Of a stretch of 64,000 nt of DNA, positions 34,364 through 42,850 are shown one piece after another. Position numbers and translations under genes: made by a program. Within the stretch, counting starts at the first letter, position 1. Each line of letters opens with the position of its first letter. Below the pieces are notes generated by a model. It was not told where the DNA came from. It did no database searches and worked only from the letters and a program-made list of their open reading frames with translations. Location of the stretch: NCBI GenBank assembly GCA_963719325.1, contig CAVRBW010000001.1:62001-126000 (forward strand), written 5' to 3'. The DNA comes from DATBLE01 sp963719325. Its GTDB lineage: Bacteria > Actinomycetota > Thermoleophilia > Gaiellales > Gaiellaceae.

Positions 34364-36766
34364 ATGGAGCACCGCTGGGTCGGGCAATCGATGTTGCGCC
34401 GGGAGGACCTCCCGCTCCTCACCGGCCGCGGCACGTTCGTGGACGACGTCCAGGTTGCCAACCCGCTCCAGGTTGCCTTCGCGCGCTCGCCCTGGGCTCA
34501 TGCGGAGATCCGTTCCGTCGATCTCTCCGCCGCGCTCGCCGCCCCGGGGGTCGCGGCGGGGCTCGCCGGGCACGAGCTGCCCGAGCTGACCGACCCGTTC
34601 GCGGCCGGGATCACGCACCGGTTGGCCTACTATGCGCTCGCGGTCGACCGGGCGCGCTATGCGGGCGAGCCGATCGCCGCGGTCGCCGCCGAGGATCGCT
34701 ACCTCGCCGAGGACGCCGCGGAGCTCGTCGCAGCCGACTACGAGCCGCTCGACGCGGTCGTCTCGGTCGAGGACGCGCTCGATCCGGCCAAGCCGCTCCT
34801 CCACGACGAGGTCGGCTCGAACGTCGTCGTCGACCGGACGCTTCGCTATGGCGATCCCGACCGGGCATTCGCCCAGGCCGACCTCGTCGTCACCGAGACG
34901 CTCCACTGGGAGCGCTACTCGTCGACCCCGATCGAGACCTACGGGATCGTCGCCGACTACGAGCCGGCCTCGGGCCTCCTGACGATGTGGGCGAACTTCA
35001 TGGGTCCGATGACGCTGCTGCCGGTGCTCGCGCGGTCCCTGAAGCTACCCGAGGAGCGGCTGCGGGTGATCGTCCCGAAGGACATCGGGGGCAGCTTCGG
35101 GATCAAGTCGTCGCTGTTTCCGTACATGACCGTTCTTGCGCTGCTCGCGATGCGCACGCGGCGGCCGGTGAAGTGGATCGAGGACCGCGCCGAGCATCTG
35201 ATCGGATCGAGCCACCAACCCGACCGGGTCGGGACCCGTGAGCTCGCGCTCACGAAGGACGGCGAGATCGTCGGGCTGCGGGCCCACGTCGTCGACAACC
35301 TCGGCGCCTACGTACGCGCGCCGGAGCCGGCGACGACCTACCGGCCGCTCGGCAACGTCGTCGGGCCCTACCGCGTCCGAAACGTCGAGTTGCACCTCCG
35401 CGACGTCGTCTCGAACAAGGTGCCGACCGGGCCGAACCGCGGCTACGGCTGCCAGCAGGTCTACCTCGAGACCGAGCGGACGCTGGACGAGGCGGCCGAG
35501 CAGCTGGGGCTCGACCCGGCCGAGATCCGCCGCCGCAACCTGATCCCGGCCGACGCCTTTCCGTACGAGACCCCCTCGGGCGGTCTGTACGACAGCGGCG
35601 ACTACCCGCGCGCCCTCGAGCTCGCGCTCGAGACCGCCGGCTACGAGGAGCTGCGCGCGCTCCAGCGCGGTGCGCGCGCCGAGGACCGGCTCGTCGGGAT
35701 CGGCATCGGGCTCGCCGTCGACCCGTCGATCTCGAACATGGGCTACGTCTCGGTCGCGCTCCCGCCCGAGGTCCGCCGGGCGCCCGGCTATCTGCACAAG
35801 TCGGGAGCGGCGGACTGGGCGCAGATCCGCGTCGACCCACGCGGCAAGGTGGTCGTGACGATGGCGACGACGCCGCAGGGTCAAGGCCACCAGACGGCAG
35901 TCGCGCAGGTCGTCGCCGACGAGCTCGGCGTCTCCCCCGAGGACGTGGCCACCGTGGACGAGTTCGACAGCCACACCTCGGTGTGGTCAGTGTCCTCGGG
36001 AAGCTACTCGAGCCGGTTCTCGGGGGTCGCTTCGGGCGCGGCGCGCCGGGCGGCAGGCGTCGTCCGGCGGCAGATTCTCGAGATCGGCGCGAGCCTCCTC
36101 GAGGCGGCGGTCGACGACTGCGAGCTGGTCGACGGAGCGGTTCGCGTCCAGGGCAGCCCGGATCGCTCGGTCTCGCTTCGGCGCGTCGCCGGCGTCGCGC
36201 ACTGGGATCCCTCCGCGCTGCCGGAGGGGATGAGCGCGGGGATCCAGGCATCGGAGGTCTTTCACGTCCCGAGCTCGGCGCCGCCGACCGACGACGACCG
36301 GATCAACTCCTCGCACGCGTACGGCTTCATCGCGGACGTGGTGGCGGTCGAGGTCGACCCCGTCACGTGGGACGTCCGGATCCTGAAGTACGCGTCCGTC
36401 CACGACGCCGGCACGATCATCAACCCGAAGCTGGTCGAGGGGCAGGTGTACGGCGCGGCGCTGCACGGCCTCGGGGGTGCCCTGCTCGAGGAGTTTCGCT
36501 GGGACGAAGACGGCCAGTTCCTGACCGGGACGTTCGCCGACTACCGCTGCCTGACCGCGGCGGAGGCGCCGAGGATCGACCTGGCGCACATCGAGAGTCC
36601 GTCGCCGTTCACGCCCGTCGGCGCCAAGGGATGCGGAGAGTCCACGTCCGAGAGCGCTCCCGCGGCGATCGCCAACGCCGTCGCGGATGCCCTGCGGCCG
36701 CTCGGGGTGAAGCCGGCGCACCTGCCGCTGACGCCGGCCCGGCTCTGGGAGCTCGCCCGGAAGTGA
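34364..36766 (+). CDS. Molybdenum hydroxylase large subunit (xanthine dehydrogenase/aldehyde oxidase/CoxL family)
   Basis: An 800-residue molybdopterin-binding subunit. It starts VGQSMLRREDLPLLTGRGTF and has the cofactor loop GGSFGIKSSLFPYMTVLALL (about 243), PTGPNRGYGCQQVYLETERT and the catalytic Glu in VGAKGCGESTSESAPAAIA near residue 757. The Cys loop typical of true form-I CO dehydrogenase is absent, so oxidation of an aldehyde or N-heterocycle is more likely. An in-frame ATG nine bases upstream (34355) is an alternative start. The order large-FAD-FeS with 4-bp overlaps forms one operon. Confidence 0.9.
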   Translation: MEHRWVGQSMLRREDLPLLTGRGTFVDDVQVANPLQVAFARSPWAHAEIRSVDLSAALAAPGVAAGLAGHELPELTDPFAAGITHRLAYYALAVDRARYAGEPIAAVAAEDRYLAEDAAELVAADYEPLDAVVSVEDALDPAKPLLHDEVGSNVVVDRTLRYGDPDRAFAQADLVVTETLHWERYSSTPIETYGIVADYEPASGLLTMWANFMGPMTLLPVLARSLKLPEERLRVIVPKDIGGSFGIKSSLFPYMTVLALLAMRTRRPVKWIEDRAEHLIGSSHQPDRVGTRELALTKDGEIVGLRAHVVDNLGAYVRAPEPATTYRPLGNVVGPYRVRNVELHLRDVVSNKVPTGPNRGYGCQQVYLETERTLDEAAEQLGLDPAEIRRRNLIPADAFPYETPSGGLYDSGDYPRALELALETAGYEELRALQRGARAEDRLVGIGIGLAVDPSISNMGYVSVALPPEVRRAPGYLHKSGAADWAQIRVDPRGKVVVTMATTPQGQGHQTAVAQVVADELGVSPEDVATVDEFDSHTSVWSVSSGSYSSRFSGVASGAARRAAGVVRRQILEIGASLLEAAVDDCELVDGAVRVQGSPDRSVSLRRVAGVAHWDPSALPEGMSAGIQASEVFHVPSSAPPTDDDRINSSHAYGFIADVVAVEVDPVTWDVRILKYASVHDAGTIINPKLVEGQVYGAALHGLGGALLEEFRWDEDGQFLTGTFADYRCLTAAEAPRIDLAHIESPSPFTPVGAKGCGESTSESAPAAIANAVADALRPLGVKPAHLPLTPARLWELARK

Positions 36767-37500
36767 AGCCCGCGCCGTTCGCCTACCACCGGCCGGCCTC
36801 GCTCGACGAGGCGTTGTCGCTGCTGGCGGAAGACCCCGATGCAAAGCCGCTGGCCGGTGGTCAGAGCCTCGTGCCGATGCTCAACTTCCGGCTCGCCCGG
36901 CCCACGGCGCTCGTCGACCTCGGCGGAATCGACGAGCTGGCCCGGTTGCGGGTCGAGGACGGCGTGCTGGTGGTCGGCGCCATGACCAGGCAGTGGGATC
37001 TCGAGCGCTCAGGCGACACGCAGCCGCTGCTCCGCGAGGCGCTGAGCTTCGTCGGGCACACCGCAACTCGGTGCCGCGGCACCGTCGGAGGCTCCCTCGT
37101 CCACGCCGACCCGACCGCGGAGCTACCCGTCTGCGCGCTCGCGCTGGGAGCACAGCTGGTCGTTGCCGGGCCGGGCGGCCGCCGAACGATTCCGGCGGAC
37201 GAGTTCTTCGTGTCCGTGTTCACGACGGCGCTGGAGCCGGGCGAGCTCCTGGTCGAGGCTCGCTTCCCGGTCGTCGACGGCGCGTGCGCGTTCGAGGAGC
37301 ACGCCCACCGCCACGGCGACTTCGCGGTCGTGTGCGTCGCGCTCGCCGGTGAGCGCATCGCCCTCGGCGGAGTCGGCGCGACGCCCGTGCTGTACGACGG
37401 GGGCGCGATCGATCCGGTCGGCGACCTGTTCGCCCCCGCCGGCTACAAACGCGAGGTCGCGCTCGCACTGATCGAGCGTGCCCGGGAGCGTGCGCGATGA
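36763..37500 (+). CDS. Molybdenum hydroxylase FAD subunit (CoxM family)
   Basis: A 245-residue subunit. It begins KPAPFAYHRPASLDEALSLL, with the FAD motif AKPLAGGQSLVPMLNFRLAR (about 28-47) and TATRCRGTVGGSLVHADPTA, the second FAD-binding stretch. It passes electrons between the iron-sulfur subunit and the final acceptor. GTG at 36763 overlaps the large-subunit stop by four bases, and its own TGA overlaps the start of the small-subunit gene. Slightly short compared with typical CoxM (about 280), with a reduced C-terminal domain. Confidence 0.9.
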   Translation: MKPAPFAYHRPASLDEALSLLAEDPDAKPLAGGQSLVPMLNFRLARPTALVDLGGIDELARLRVEDGVLVVGAMTRQWDLERSGDTQPLLREALSFVGHTATRCRGTVGGSLVHADPTAELPVCALALGAQLVVAGPGGRRTIPADEFFVSVFTTALEPGELLVEARFPVVDGACAFEEHAHRHGDFAVVCVALAGERIALGGVGATPVLYDGGAIDPVGDLFAPAGYKREVALALIERARERAR

Positions 37501-38038
37501 TCGAGATCGCCGTCACGGTCAACGGCGTGCGCCACGAGCGGCGGGTCGAGCCGCGATTGCTCCTCTCCGACTTCATCCGGCACGAGCTCGGCCTCTACGG
37601 CACCCACGTGGGCTGCGAGCATGGCGTCTGCGGTGCGTGCACCGTCCTGCTCGAGGGCAGACCGGCGCGCTCGTGCCTGACGCTCGCCGTGCAGGCGGAC
37701 GGTGCCGAGATCCAGACGGTCGAGTCGCTCGCGCAGGGCCTGGAAGCCGCTCGCCGGCCGAGCCGGCGCCGCCCGGCCGGAAGAGCGGCGGCGCCTTCGC
37801 CGCCGCCCGGGACGCCGCGCTCCATCCGCTGCAGCAGGCGTTCCACGAGCACTTCGGCCTGCAATGCGGGTTCTGCACGCCGGGGATCCTGATGAGCGCG
37901 ACGTTCTTCCTCGAGCAGAACCCCACCCCGACCGAGGAGCAGGTCCGCGCGGAGCTGGCGGGACACCTGTGCCGCTGCACCGGCTACGCGTCGATCGTCG
38001 ACTCGATCCTCGCGGCGGCGGCGAAGCTTCGAGGCTAA
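37497..38038 (+). CDS. Molybdenum hydroxylase [2Fe-2S] subunit (CoxS family) with a 65-bp palindromic insertion
   Basis: The first 83 codons are normal: VNGVRHERRVEPRLLLSDFI and HVGCEHGVCGACTVLLEGRP carry the plant-type ferredoxin cysteines. The last part, in another frame, has LHPLQQAFHEHFGLQCGFCT and GHLCRCTGYASIVDSIL, the second cluster. Between them, 37746-37810 is a GC-rich palindromic insert of 65 bp, not a multiple of three, so the frame is broken. If one base is missing the insert would be a 22-residue in-frame linker. Without the insert, LE joins DAALHPLQQ as expected for the family. Confidence 0.8.
37746..37810 (+). repeat. Palindromic insert inside the CoxS-like gene
   Basis: 65 bp of almost pure G+C with nested palindromes. 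GCGGCGGCG and CGCCGCCGC pair perfectly around CCTT at 37785-37806, and GCCGGC motifs recur in the left half. The flanking codons join cleanly when it is removed. A similar GCCGGC-rich hairpin forms the coding tail at 52721-52743. This resembles palindromic elements that insert within coding sequences. Confidence 0.55.
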
Positions 38039-38111
38039 GAGCCCCTAACGGAATGAAGCAGCGTGCCGACCAGCGCGCCCAGCCAACGCGTGGTCATTCC
38101 GTCAGCGGCTC
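38039..38111 (+). repeat. Short foldback element (GAGCYCCTAACG family), copy 1
   Basis: The left arm GAGCCCCTAACGGAATGA begins directly after the TAA of the CoxS-like gene. The right arm, read in reverse complement, is GAGCCGCTGACGGAATGA, matching 16 of 18. The right arm supplies the stop codon of the convergent DUF4232-like gene. The arms resemble those of the 164-bp element at 45409-45572. Confidence 0.6.
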
Positions 38112-38626
38112 GAAGTGCCGACCAGCGTCGAGAGCCGGATCAGCCCCTGCTCGCAAACAGGCGTCGGCGGCTTGATCGGCGCGACGAGCGTGCCGGCGCC
38201 CGGCGGCGGATTCACCCGCATCTTGTAGGCGGTCGGCTCGCAGGGGCCGCCGGTCGACTCGCCCGGTCCGGGTATGTCGGGCGAGAAGCGCGCGCTTGCC
38301 TTCGCGCGGCCGTTCGGCCGGAGCACGACCCGCTTCGACGTCTGGCCCAGCTTGGCAGGCTGGACCTTGGTCGGCAGAGCCTTCCCCGTGCGGCCGAGCA
38401 GACGCAGGCCCACGCGCCCCGAGACGACGCAGCTCTTCGGCGAACGATTCCGGAGCGTGAGCGCGTACGAGATGTGCCCGGCTCCGCCGCTGCCCCGGAT
38501 CACCGAGAAGGAGCCGGTCAGCATCGCGCCGGTGCAGGGCGAGACGTTCGCCGCCGGCCCGCCGCCGGCGAGCGCGAGCGCGCCGACTATGACAACGGCC
38601 GCGAGCAACGAGCATCGTCTGGCCAT
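38102..38626 (-). CDS. Secreted DUF4232-like protein
   Basis: A 174-residue protein with an N-terminal signal (ARRCSLLAAVVIVGALALAG, residues 2-21). A beta-rich domain follows, with VSPCTGAMLTGSFSVIRGSG, ISYALTLRNRSPKSCVVSGR and CEPTAYKMRVNPPPGAGTLV. Spaced Cys pairs and the C-terminal TPVCEQGLIRLSTL match the DUF4232 pattern of actinobacterial exported proteins of unknown role. The ATG at 38626 is preferred over an upstream TTG because the signal starts there. Confidence 0.75.
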   Translation of the reverse strand: MARRCSLLAAVVIVGALALAGGGPAANVSPCTGAMLTGSFSVIRGSGGAGHISYALTLRNRSPKSCVVSGRVGLRLLGRTGKALPTKVQPAKLGQTSKRVVLRPNGRAKASARFSPDIPGPGESTGGPCEPTAYKMRVNPPPGAGTLVAPIKPPTPVCEQGLIRLSTLVGTSSR

Positions 38627-38667
38627 GATGGCGAGCCTACTCGCCGTCAACCGGGCCGCGCCCCCGA

Positions 38668-39873
38668 ATGGGCAATTCTGACCATCGTCATCTGCCCACC
38701 GGAAGCTTCAATCGGTGCGGAGGAGCGTTGAAGCTCGACCTGGACCGGCGGCCGATCCTCGTCTTCTGGGAGACGACGCGCGCCTGCCTGCTCGCCTGCC
38801 GCCATTGCCGGGCATCGGCGCTCGCCGAGCCGTTGCCAGGGGAGCTGACGCCCGCCGAAGGGCGCGACTTCGTCCGCTCGCTGACCGAGTTCGGGCGCCC
38901 GTACCCGGTGCTCGTTCTCACCGGCGGGGACGTGCTGATGCGCGAGGACTCGCTGGAGCTCGCGCGATACGCCGCGTCGCTGAAGATTCCGGTTGCGCTC
39001 TCGCCGAGCGTGACGCCGAAGCTCACGCGCGATGCGATCGGACGCATGCGCGAGGCGGGGGTGAAGGCGGTGTCGATCAGCCTCGACGGCGCGATCGCGT
39101 CCACGCACGAGCGGATCCGCGGAATCGACGGCCACTTCGAGCGGACGCTCGAGGCGATCCGGCTCCTGCGGGAGAACGGGTTCGTCGTCCAGGTGAACAC
39201 GGTCGCGATGCGCGAGAACGTCGACGAGCTCCCTGACGTCGCGGCGCTACTCGACCGGCTGGACGTGAACGTCTGGGAGGTGTTCCTGCTGGTCAAGACC
39301 GGCCGCGGCGTGCAGATGGAGGAGCTCACCCCCGCCGAGAACGAGGACCTCTGCCATTTCCTCTACGACGCGTCTCGATACGGGTTCGTGGTTCGTACCG
39401 TCGAGGCGCCGTTCTTCCGGCGCGTGGTCGCGACGCGGAAAGCCGACGGCCCCCCGGCCGAGCCTGGTCTGCTCTACCGAAGCCTGTCCGAACGGCTCGT
39501 CGAGCTGCTCGGAGAGCCGCGTGGCCAGGCCAAGGCGCAGACGAAGGGCACCCGTGACGGCAAGGGGATCGTCTTCGTCGGCCATGACGGAGACGTCTAC
39601 CCGGCGGGGTTCCTTCCGTTGCCGGTCGGCAACGTCCGCACGACGACCATCGCCTCGATCTATCGCGAGAGCACGCTGCTCCGCGACCTTCGCGCGGGGC
39701 TCTTCACCGGCCGGTGCGGCGCGTGCGAGTTCGGGGACCTGTGCGGCGGCTCGCGGTCGCGGGCCTTTGCGGCGACCGGCGACCCGCTCGCCGACGATCC
39801 GGCGTGCCCCTTCTTATCGCGGGGGGAACGGCCGGTTCCCCCCGCGGGCCCCCCTCCCCGGCGCGCGTGTTGA
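38668..39873 (+). CDS. Radical SAM/SPASM-like protein
   Basis: A 401-residue iron-sulfur enzyme. The radical SAM cluster motif is RACLLACRHCRASALAEPLP (Cys about 41, 45 and 48), followed by VLVLTGGDVLMREDSLELAR and SISLDGAIASTHERIRGIDG. A C-terminal Cys cluster (FTGRCGACEFGDLCGGSRSR) binds an auxiliary cluster. It resembles the AhbD/PqqE-like group acting on heme precursors or peptides. In-frame TTG at 38728 is an alternative start. The last 18 residues, after CPFL, are encoded by a hairpin repeat and are probably not functional. Confidence 0.82.
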   Translation: MGNSDHRHLPTGSFNRCGGALKLDLDRRPILVFWETTRACLLACRHCRASALAEPLPGELTPAEGRDFVRSLTEFGRPYPVLVLTGGDVLMREDSLELARYAASLKIPVALSPSVTPKLTRDAIGRMREAGVKAVSISLDGAIASTHERIRGIDGHFERTLEAIRLLRENGFVVQVNTVAMRENVDELPDVAALLDRLDVNVWEVFLLVKTGRGVQMEELTPAENEDLCHFLYDASRYGFVVRTVEAPFFRRVVATRKADGPPAEPGLLYRSLSERLVELLGEPRGQAKAQTKGTRDGKGIVFVGHDGDVYPAGFLPLPVGNVRTTTIASIYRESTLLRDLRAGLFTGRCGACEFGDLCGGSRSRAFAATGDPLADDPACPFLSRGERPVPPAGPPPRRAC

Positions 39874-39938
39874 GTCGCTCCTGCGCTCCGGCGAGAACGC
39901 GGTCCCGCCTCCGCGCGCGGTGGGCCGGTTCTCCACCG
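39817..39938 (+). repeat. Multi-hairpin intergenic repeat, type I copy 3
   Basis: CGCGGGGGGAAC and GTTCCCCCCGCG form the main hairpin around GGCCG at 39818-39847. Then GGGCCCCCCTCCCC, TGCGCTCCGGCGAGAAC, GCGGTCCCGCCTCCGCGCGC and GTTCTCCACC follow. The first 57 bp are translated as the tail and stop codon of the radical SAM gene. The whole lies before the convergent copper-protein gene. Confidence 0.75.
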
Positions 39939-40040
39939 CTGTTCTTCTGCGTCACGAGTTCGCGCGACCAAAGAAGGGGTTGAAACGGAGCGAGCCGCGC
40001 CGTGATGGCGCGGCTCGCTCCGCTCCGGTGGCAACCGGGT

Positions 40041-41223
40041 CTAGTGGCTCATCGTCCCCTCGACCTCGCCGACCTCGAGCAGGCCGACCTGTCCCATCTG
40101 AACGGTTGCGAACGAGTGCGAGACGAAGGGGTAGAGACCCGGCTTGTCGATGGTGACGTCGAAGACGCCGCCGCCGCCTGCCGGGACGACCGCCGTCTGG
40201 ATCCCGCGTTGCGGCGCGTTCGTCAGGTCGGCGTTGACCCAGGCGCGGTTGAGAAGCGTGCCGACGACGTGGAAGTCGTTGTTCAGGCTCGGGACCCGCG
40301 TCGACGACCCAGAAGCGGACGGTCTCTCCTGGCATCGCGGTCAGCGGGTGCTTCACGTACTGGCCGGCGTAGCCGTTCCAGGTCACCCAGTCGGGCTTCA
40401 TCTGATCGGCCTTCACCATGTCCAGCTGGGCGGGCTTGTCGAGCCCGGGGCCGTTCAGGTACCACTCGCCCGAGACGAGCACGTACTCGTGGTCGGGCTT
40501 CGGCAGGAGTCCCGCCTTCGGCTCGACGACGATCGCGCCGTACATGCCGTTCGCGATGTGGGCCAGAACCGGCTTGGTTCCGCAGTGGTACATGAACACG
40601 CCCGGGTCGTCGGCCTTGAAGCTGAACGTGAACGACTTGCCGGGAGCGACGTCTGCGAACGCCACGTTCGGCGCGATGCGCGCCGCGTGGAAGTCGACCG
40701 AGTGCGGCATCGGCGCGTTGTTCGTCAGCGTGATCCGCACGGTCTGACCCTGGCGCACGTGCACGACCGGCCCGGGAACCCCGGCTCCGAACGTCCAGGC
40801 TTCGTACTTGATCCCGGGAGCGACCTCGATCGTGCGATGCGCGATCCCGAGGTTGACGTTCACGACGGGACCGGCCTGCAGCGCGGGAAGCTCGGCCGGA
40901 TAGGCGCGGTGGGCGGCGGCGATCGCGTCCGCATTCGCCGGCGCGAGGCCGGCAAAGCTCGGCGTTGCCACTGCGCCCGTCGCGGTCGCGCCGGAGGCCG
41001 TTCCGGTCGTCACCCCGGGCATCGCCGAGGTGGCGGAGACCTGTGCGGCGGCCGCCCTGGCGTCGTCACGCGCCTTGTTCGCCGATGCGGCGCTCCAGAG
41101 GGCGAATCCGAGCACGGCCGGCAGGGCGATGCCGAGCATGAGCGCGACGATCTTGACCGCGGCGCCGCGGTCAGGGTCTTTCGCCTGGTACGCGGGAAGC
41201 TGACTGGATACTGGATATGCCAC
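40041..41223 (-). CDS. NirK-like multicopper oxidase, membrane-anchored, one frameshift
   Basis: From the GTG at 41223, preceded by GAGGAAC: an N-terminal membrane anchor (VKIVALMLGIALPAVLGFAL, residues 23-42), then two cupredoxin domains. Copper ligands are visible in PMPHSVDFHAARIAP, GVFMYHCGTKPVLAHIANGM and, after an extra base near 40296, YPFVSHSFATVQMGQVGLLE. This His/Cys/Met spacing matches copper nitrite reductases. Length is 3n+1, and removing one base after VVDAGP restores SLNNDFHVVGTLLNRAWVNA. A divergent regulator with a Cys-rich C-terminus adjoins it. The reaction is probably nitrite reduction; another copper oxidase activity is possible. Confidence 0.82.
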
Positions 41224-41285
41224 CGGAGTTCCTCCTCGTTGATTTCCACAACGAGCTTAGTGAGAACCAGAGAGCGCAGCAATCA

Positions 41286-41344
41286 GCAAATTTGCGGATA
41301 CAAACGCCGGAGTTCCACCGATACCCTTGGTGCAAATGGTGGAA
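41286..41344. promoter_or_regulatory. Divergent control region with GCAAATTTGC palindrome and TTCCACC/GGTGGAA inverted repeat
   Basis: Between the divergent copper-protein and regulator genes lie a perfect palindrome GCAAATTTGC (41286-41295), TTTGCGGATACAAA overlapping it, and a split inverted repeat TTCCACC (41313-41319) / GGTGGAA (41338-41344) that spans the candidate regulator starts. These are plausible sites for the adjacent repressor, acting on both promoters. Confidence 0.5.
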
Positions 41345-42028
41345 AGCATGCGCGTGCGCCGCGCTCTCGCCGACGACCATCGGGTCGACATCGTGACCGA
41401 GCTTCGGGACGCGCCCGACGGGCTCGACGCCCGCGAGCTGAGCCGTCGCGTCGGACTCCACGAGAACACGATCCGGTGGCATCTCGGCATCCTCGGCGAC
41501 GCCGGGCTCGTCGACTCGCAGCCCGCCGCCGGGGGTAAGCCCGGACGGCCGCGGATGGTCTATCGCGCTCGGCCCGAACCTGCGGAGGACGCAGGCCGCG
41601 ACGAGCATCGGCTGCTCGCGACCATCCTCACCGGCACGATGTCCGAGCTTGCCGACGGTGAGGAGCGCGCGCAGGAGGCCGGGCGGGCCTGGGGCCGATA
41701 CCTCGTGCGCAAGCCGTCTCCGCTCGAGCACGTCAGCGACGAGCAGGCGATCGCGGAGGTGACGCGGCTCCTCGACGAGCAGGGCTTTGCGGCGACGGCC
41801 GACGGCTCGGAGATCCACATGCGCCACTGTCCCTTCCACGACCTTGCGGAGCAGACCCCCGAGATCGTCTGCGGGGTGCACCGCGGGATCGTCTCGGGAG
41901 CGCTGGACGAGCTCGGCAGCGGCCTCGACATGGAAGGCCTCGACATCTTCGTCCGTCCCGACCTCTGCGTCGCGCGACTTGCGCGGCGTCGGTCGGAGAC
42001 CGGCTGGCAGCCAACTCAGAGCTCCTAG
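41336..42028 (+). CDS. Winged-helix regulator with C-terminal Cys/His site (SufR-like, COG2345 type)
   Basis: About 230 residues. The N-terminal helix-turn-helix has LADDHRVDIVTELRDAPDGL and DARELSRRVGLHENTIRWHL. The C-terminal domain carries MRHCPFHDLAEQTPEIVCGV and FVRPDLCVARL; the Cys-Cys-His-Cys pattern matches Fe-S ligands of SufR-type repressors. ATG at 41336 is one of several possible in-frame starts (TTG 41327, GTG 41330, ATG 41348). It is divergent from the NirK-like gene, so it probably controls it in response to nitric oxide or redox state. Confidence 0.8.
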   Translation: MVESMRVRRALADDHRVDIVTELRDAPDGLDARELSRRVGLHENTIRWHLGILGDAGLVDSQPAAGGKPGRPRMVYRARPEPAEDAGRDEHRLLATILTGTMSELADGEERAQEAGRAWGRYLVRKPSPLEHVSDEQAIAEVTRLLDEQGFAATADGSEIHMRHCPFHDLAEQTPEIVCGVHRGIVSGALDELGSGLDMEGLDIFVRPDLCVARLARRRSETGWQPTQSS

Positions 42029-42037
42029 ACTGCGGAG

Positions 42038-42835
42038 ATGCCGACTGTCGGCATCGTGAGCCCCGGGGCGATGGGCAGCGCCGTGGGATATGCGCTGCGG
42101 CGCGGCGGGGCGCGTGTGGTCGCGACGACGACGGGCCGAAGCGAGCGAACCGCCCGGCTCGCCGGGCAGGCAGACCTCGAGTTGCTGCCGAGCCTCGCCG
42201 CCGTGGTGGAGAGCGCCGAGGTGGTGCTCTCGATCGTCCCCCCGGATCAGGCGGAGACGGTTGCGGCCGCAATCGGCGCGGCCGCCCTGGTCGCGGACCT
42301 GAACGCCGTCGCGCCGGAGACGGCACGACGCATCTCGACGGAGGTCGACGGATCGATCTCGGGGCCCCCGCCCTGGAAGGAGGGGACGACGCGCCTCTAC
42401 CTGGCGGGGCCGCGCGCCGCCGAGGTCGCCGCGCTGCCCTTCCACGGGGTCGAGGTAGTCGTCGTCGGCGAGGAGGTGGGGGCGGCGTCAGCCGTGAAGA
42501 TGAGCACCGCCTCCGTCTACAAGGGCTCCGTGGCTCTCCTCACCCAGGCCGTGCGTGCGGCGGAGCGCTACGGCGTGCTCGAGCACGTGCTTGCGGACCT
42601 GGGCGATCCGCCCGACGACGTCGGCAGCCGGATCGCCCGGGCCGCGGCGAAGTCAGGGCGATACGTCGGCGAGATGCGCGAGATCGCGGCCGCACAGGAA
42701 GCGGCGGGCCTGACGCCGCAGCTGTTCCACGCAATGGCCGAGGTCTACGCCGAGATCGCGCGAACGCCGCTCGCGCAGTCGTCGCCCGAGGACGCCGCCT
42801 CCGACCTGGTCGACGTGTTGCGCGGCCTTCGCTGA
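42038..42835 (+). CDS. NAD(P)-binding 6PGDH-like dehydrogenase with DUF1932
   Basis: A 265-residue protein. The Rossmann motif is TVGIVSPGAMGSAVGYALRR (residues 3-22), then VVLSIVPPDQAETVAAAIGA. Unusually short interdomain segment GPPPWKEGTTRLYLAGP. The C-terminal helical domain has ASAVKMSTASVYKGSVALLT, where Lys and Asn/Ser positions match hydroxy-acid dehydrogenases of the DUF1932 subgroup. It oxidises or reduces a hydroxy or imino acid; the substrate is unknown. It follows the regulator by nine bases on the same strand. Confidence 0.8.
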   Translation: MPTVGIVSPGAMGSAVGYALRRGGARVVATTTGRSERTARLAGQADLELLPSLAAVVESAEVVLSIVPPDQAETVAAAIGAAALVADLNAVAPETARRISTEVDGSISGPPPWKEGTTRLYLAGPRAAEVAALPFHGVEVVVVGEEVGAASAVKMSTASVYKGSVALLTQAVRAAERYGVLEHVLADLGDPPDDVGSRIARAAAKSGRYVGEMREIAAAQEAAGLTPQLFHAMAEVYAEIARTPLAQSSPEDAASDLVDVLRGLR

Positions 42836-42850
42836 GCGGAACGGGGCGGC

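Noticed and set aside
34364..38038. True aerobic CO dehydrogenase (form I)
   Set aside because: The active-site Cys loop characteristic of form I CoxL was not found; the corresponding stretch is PNRGYGCQQVYLE. General molybdenum hydroxylase is the safer call.
38727..38873. CRISPR-like or tandem-repeat array near the radical SAM gene or elsewhere
   Set aside because: No evenly spaced direct repeats with unique spacers were seen anywhere in the window; apparent repetition is GC-rich palindromes.
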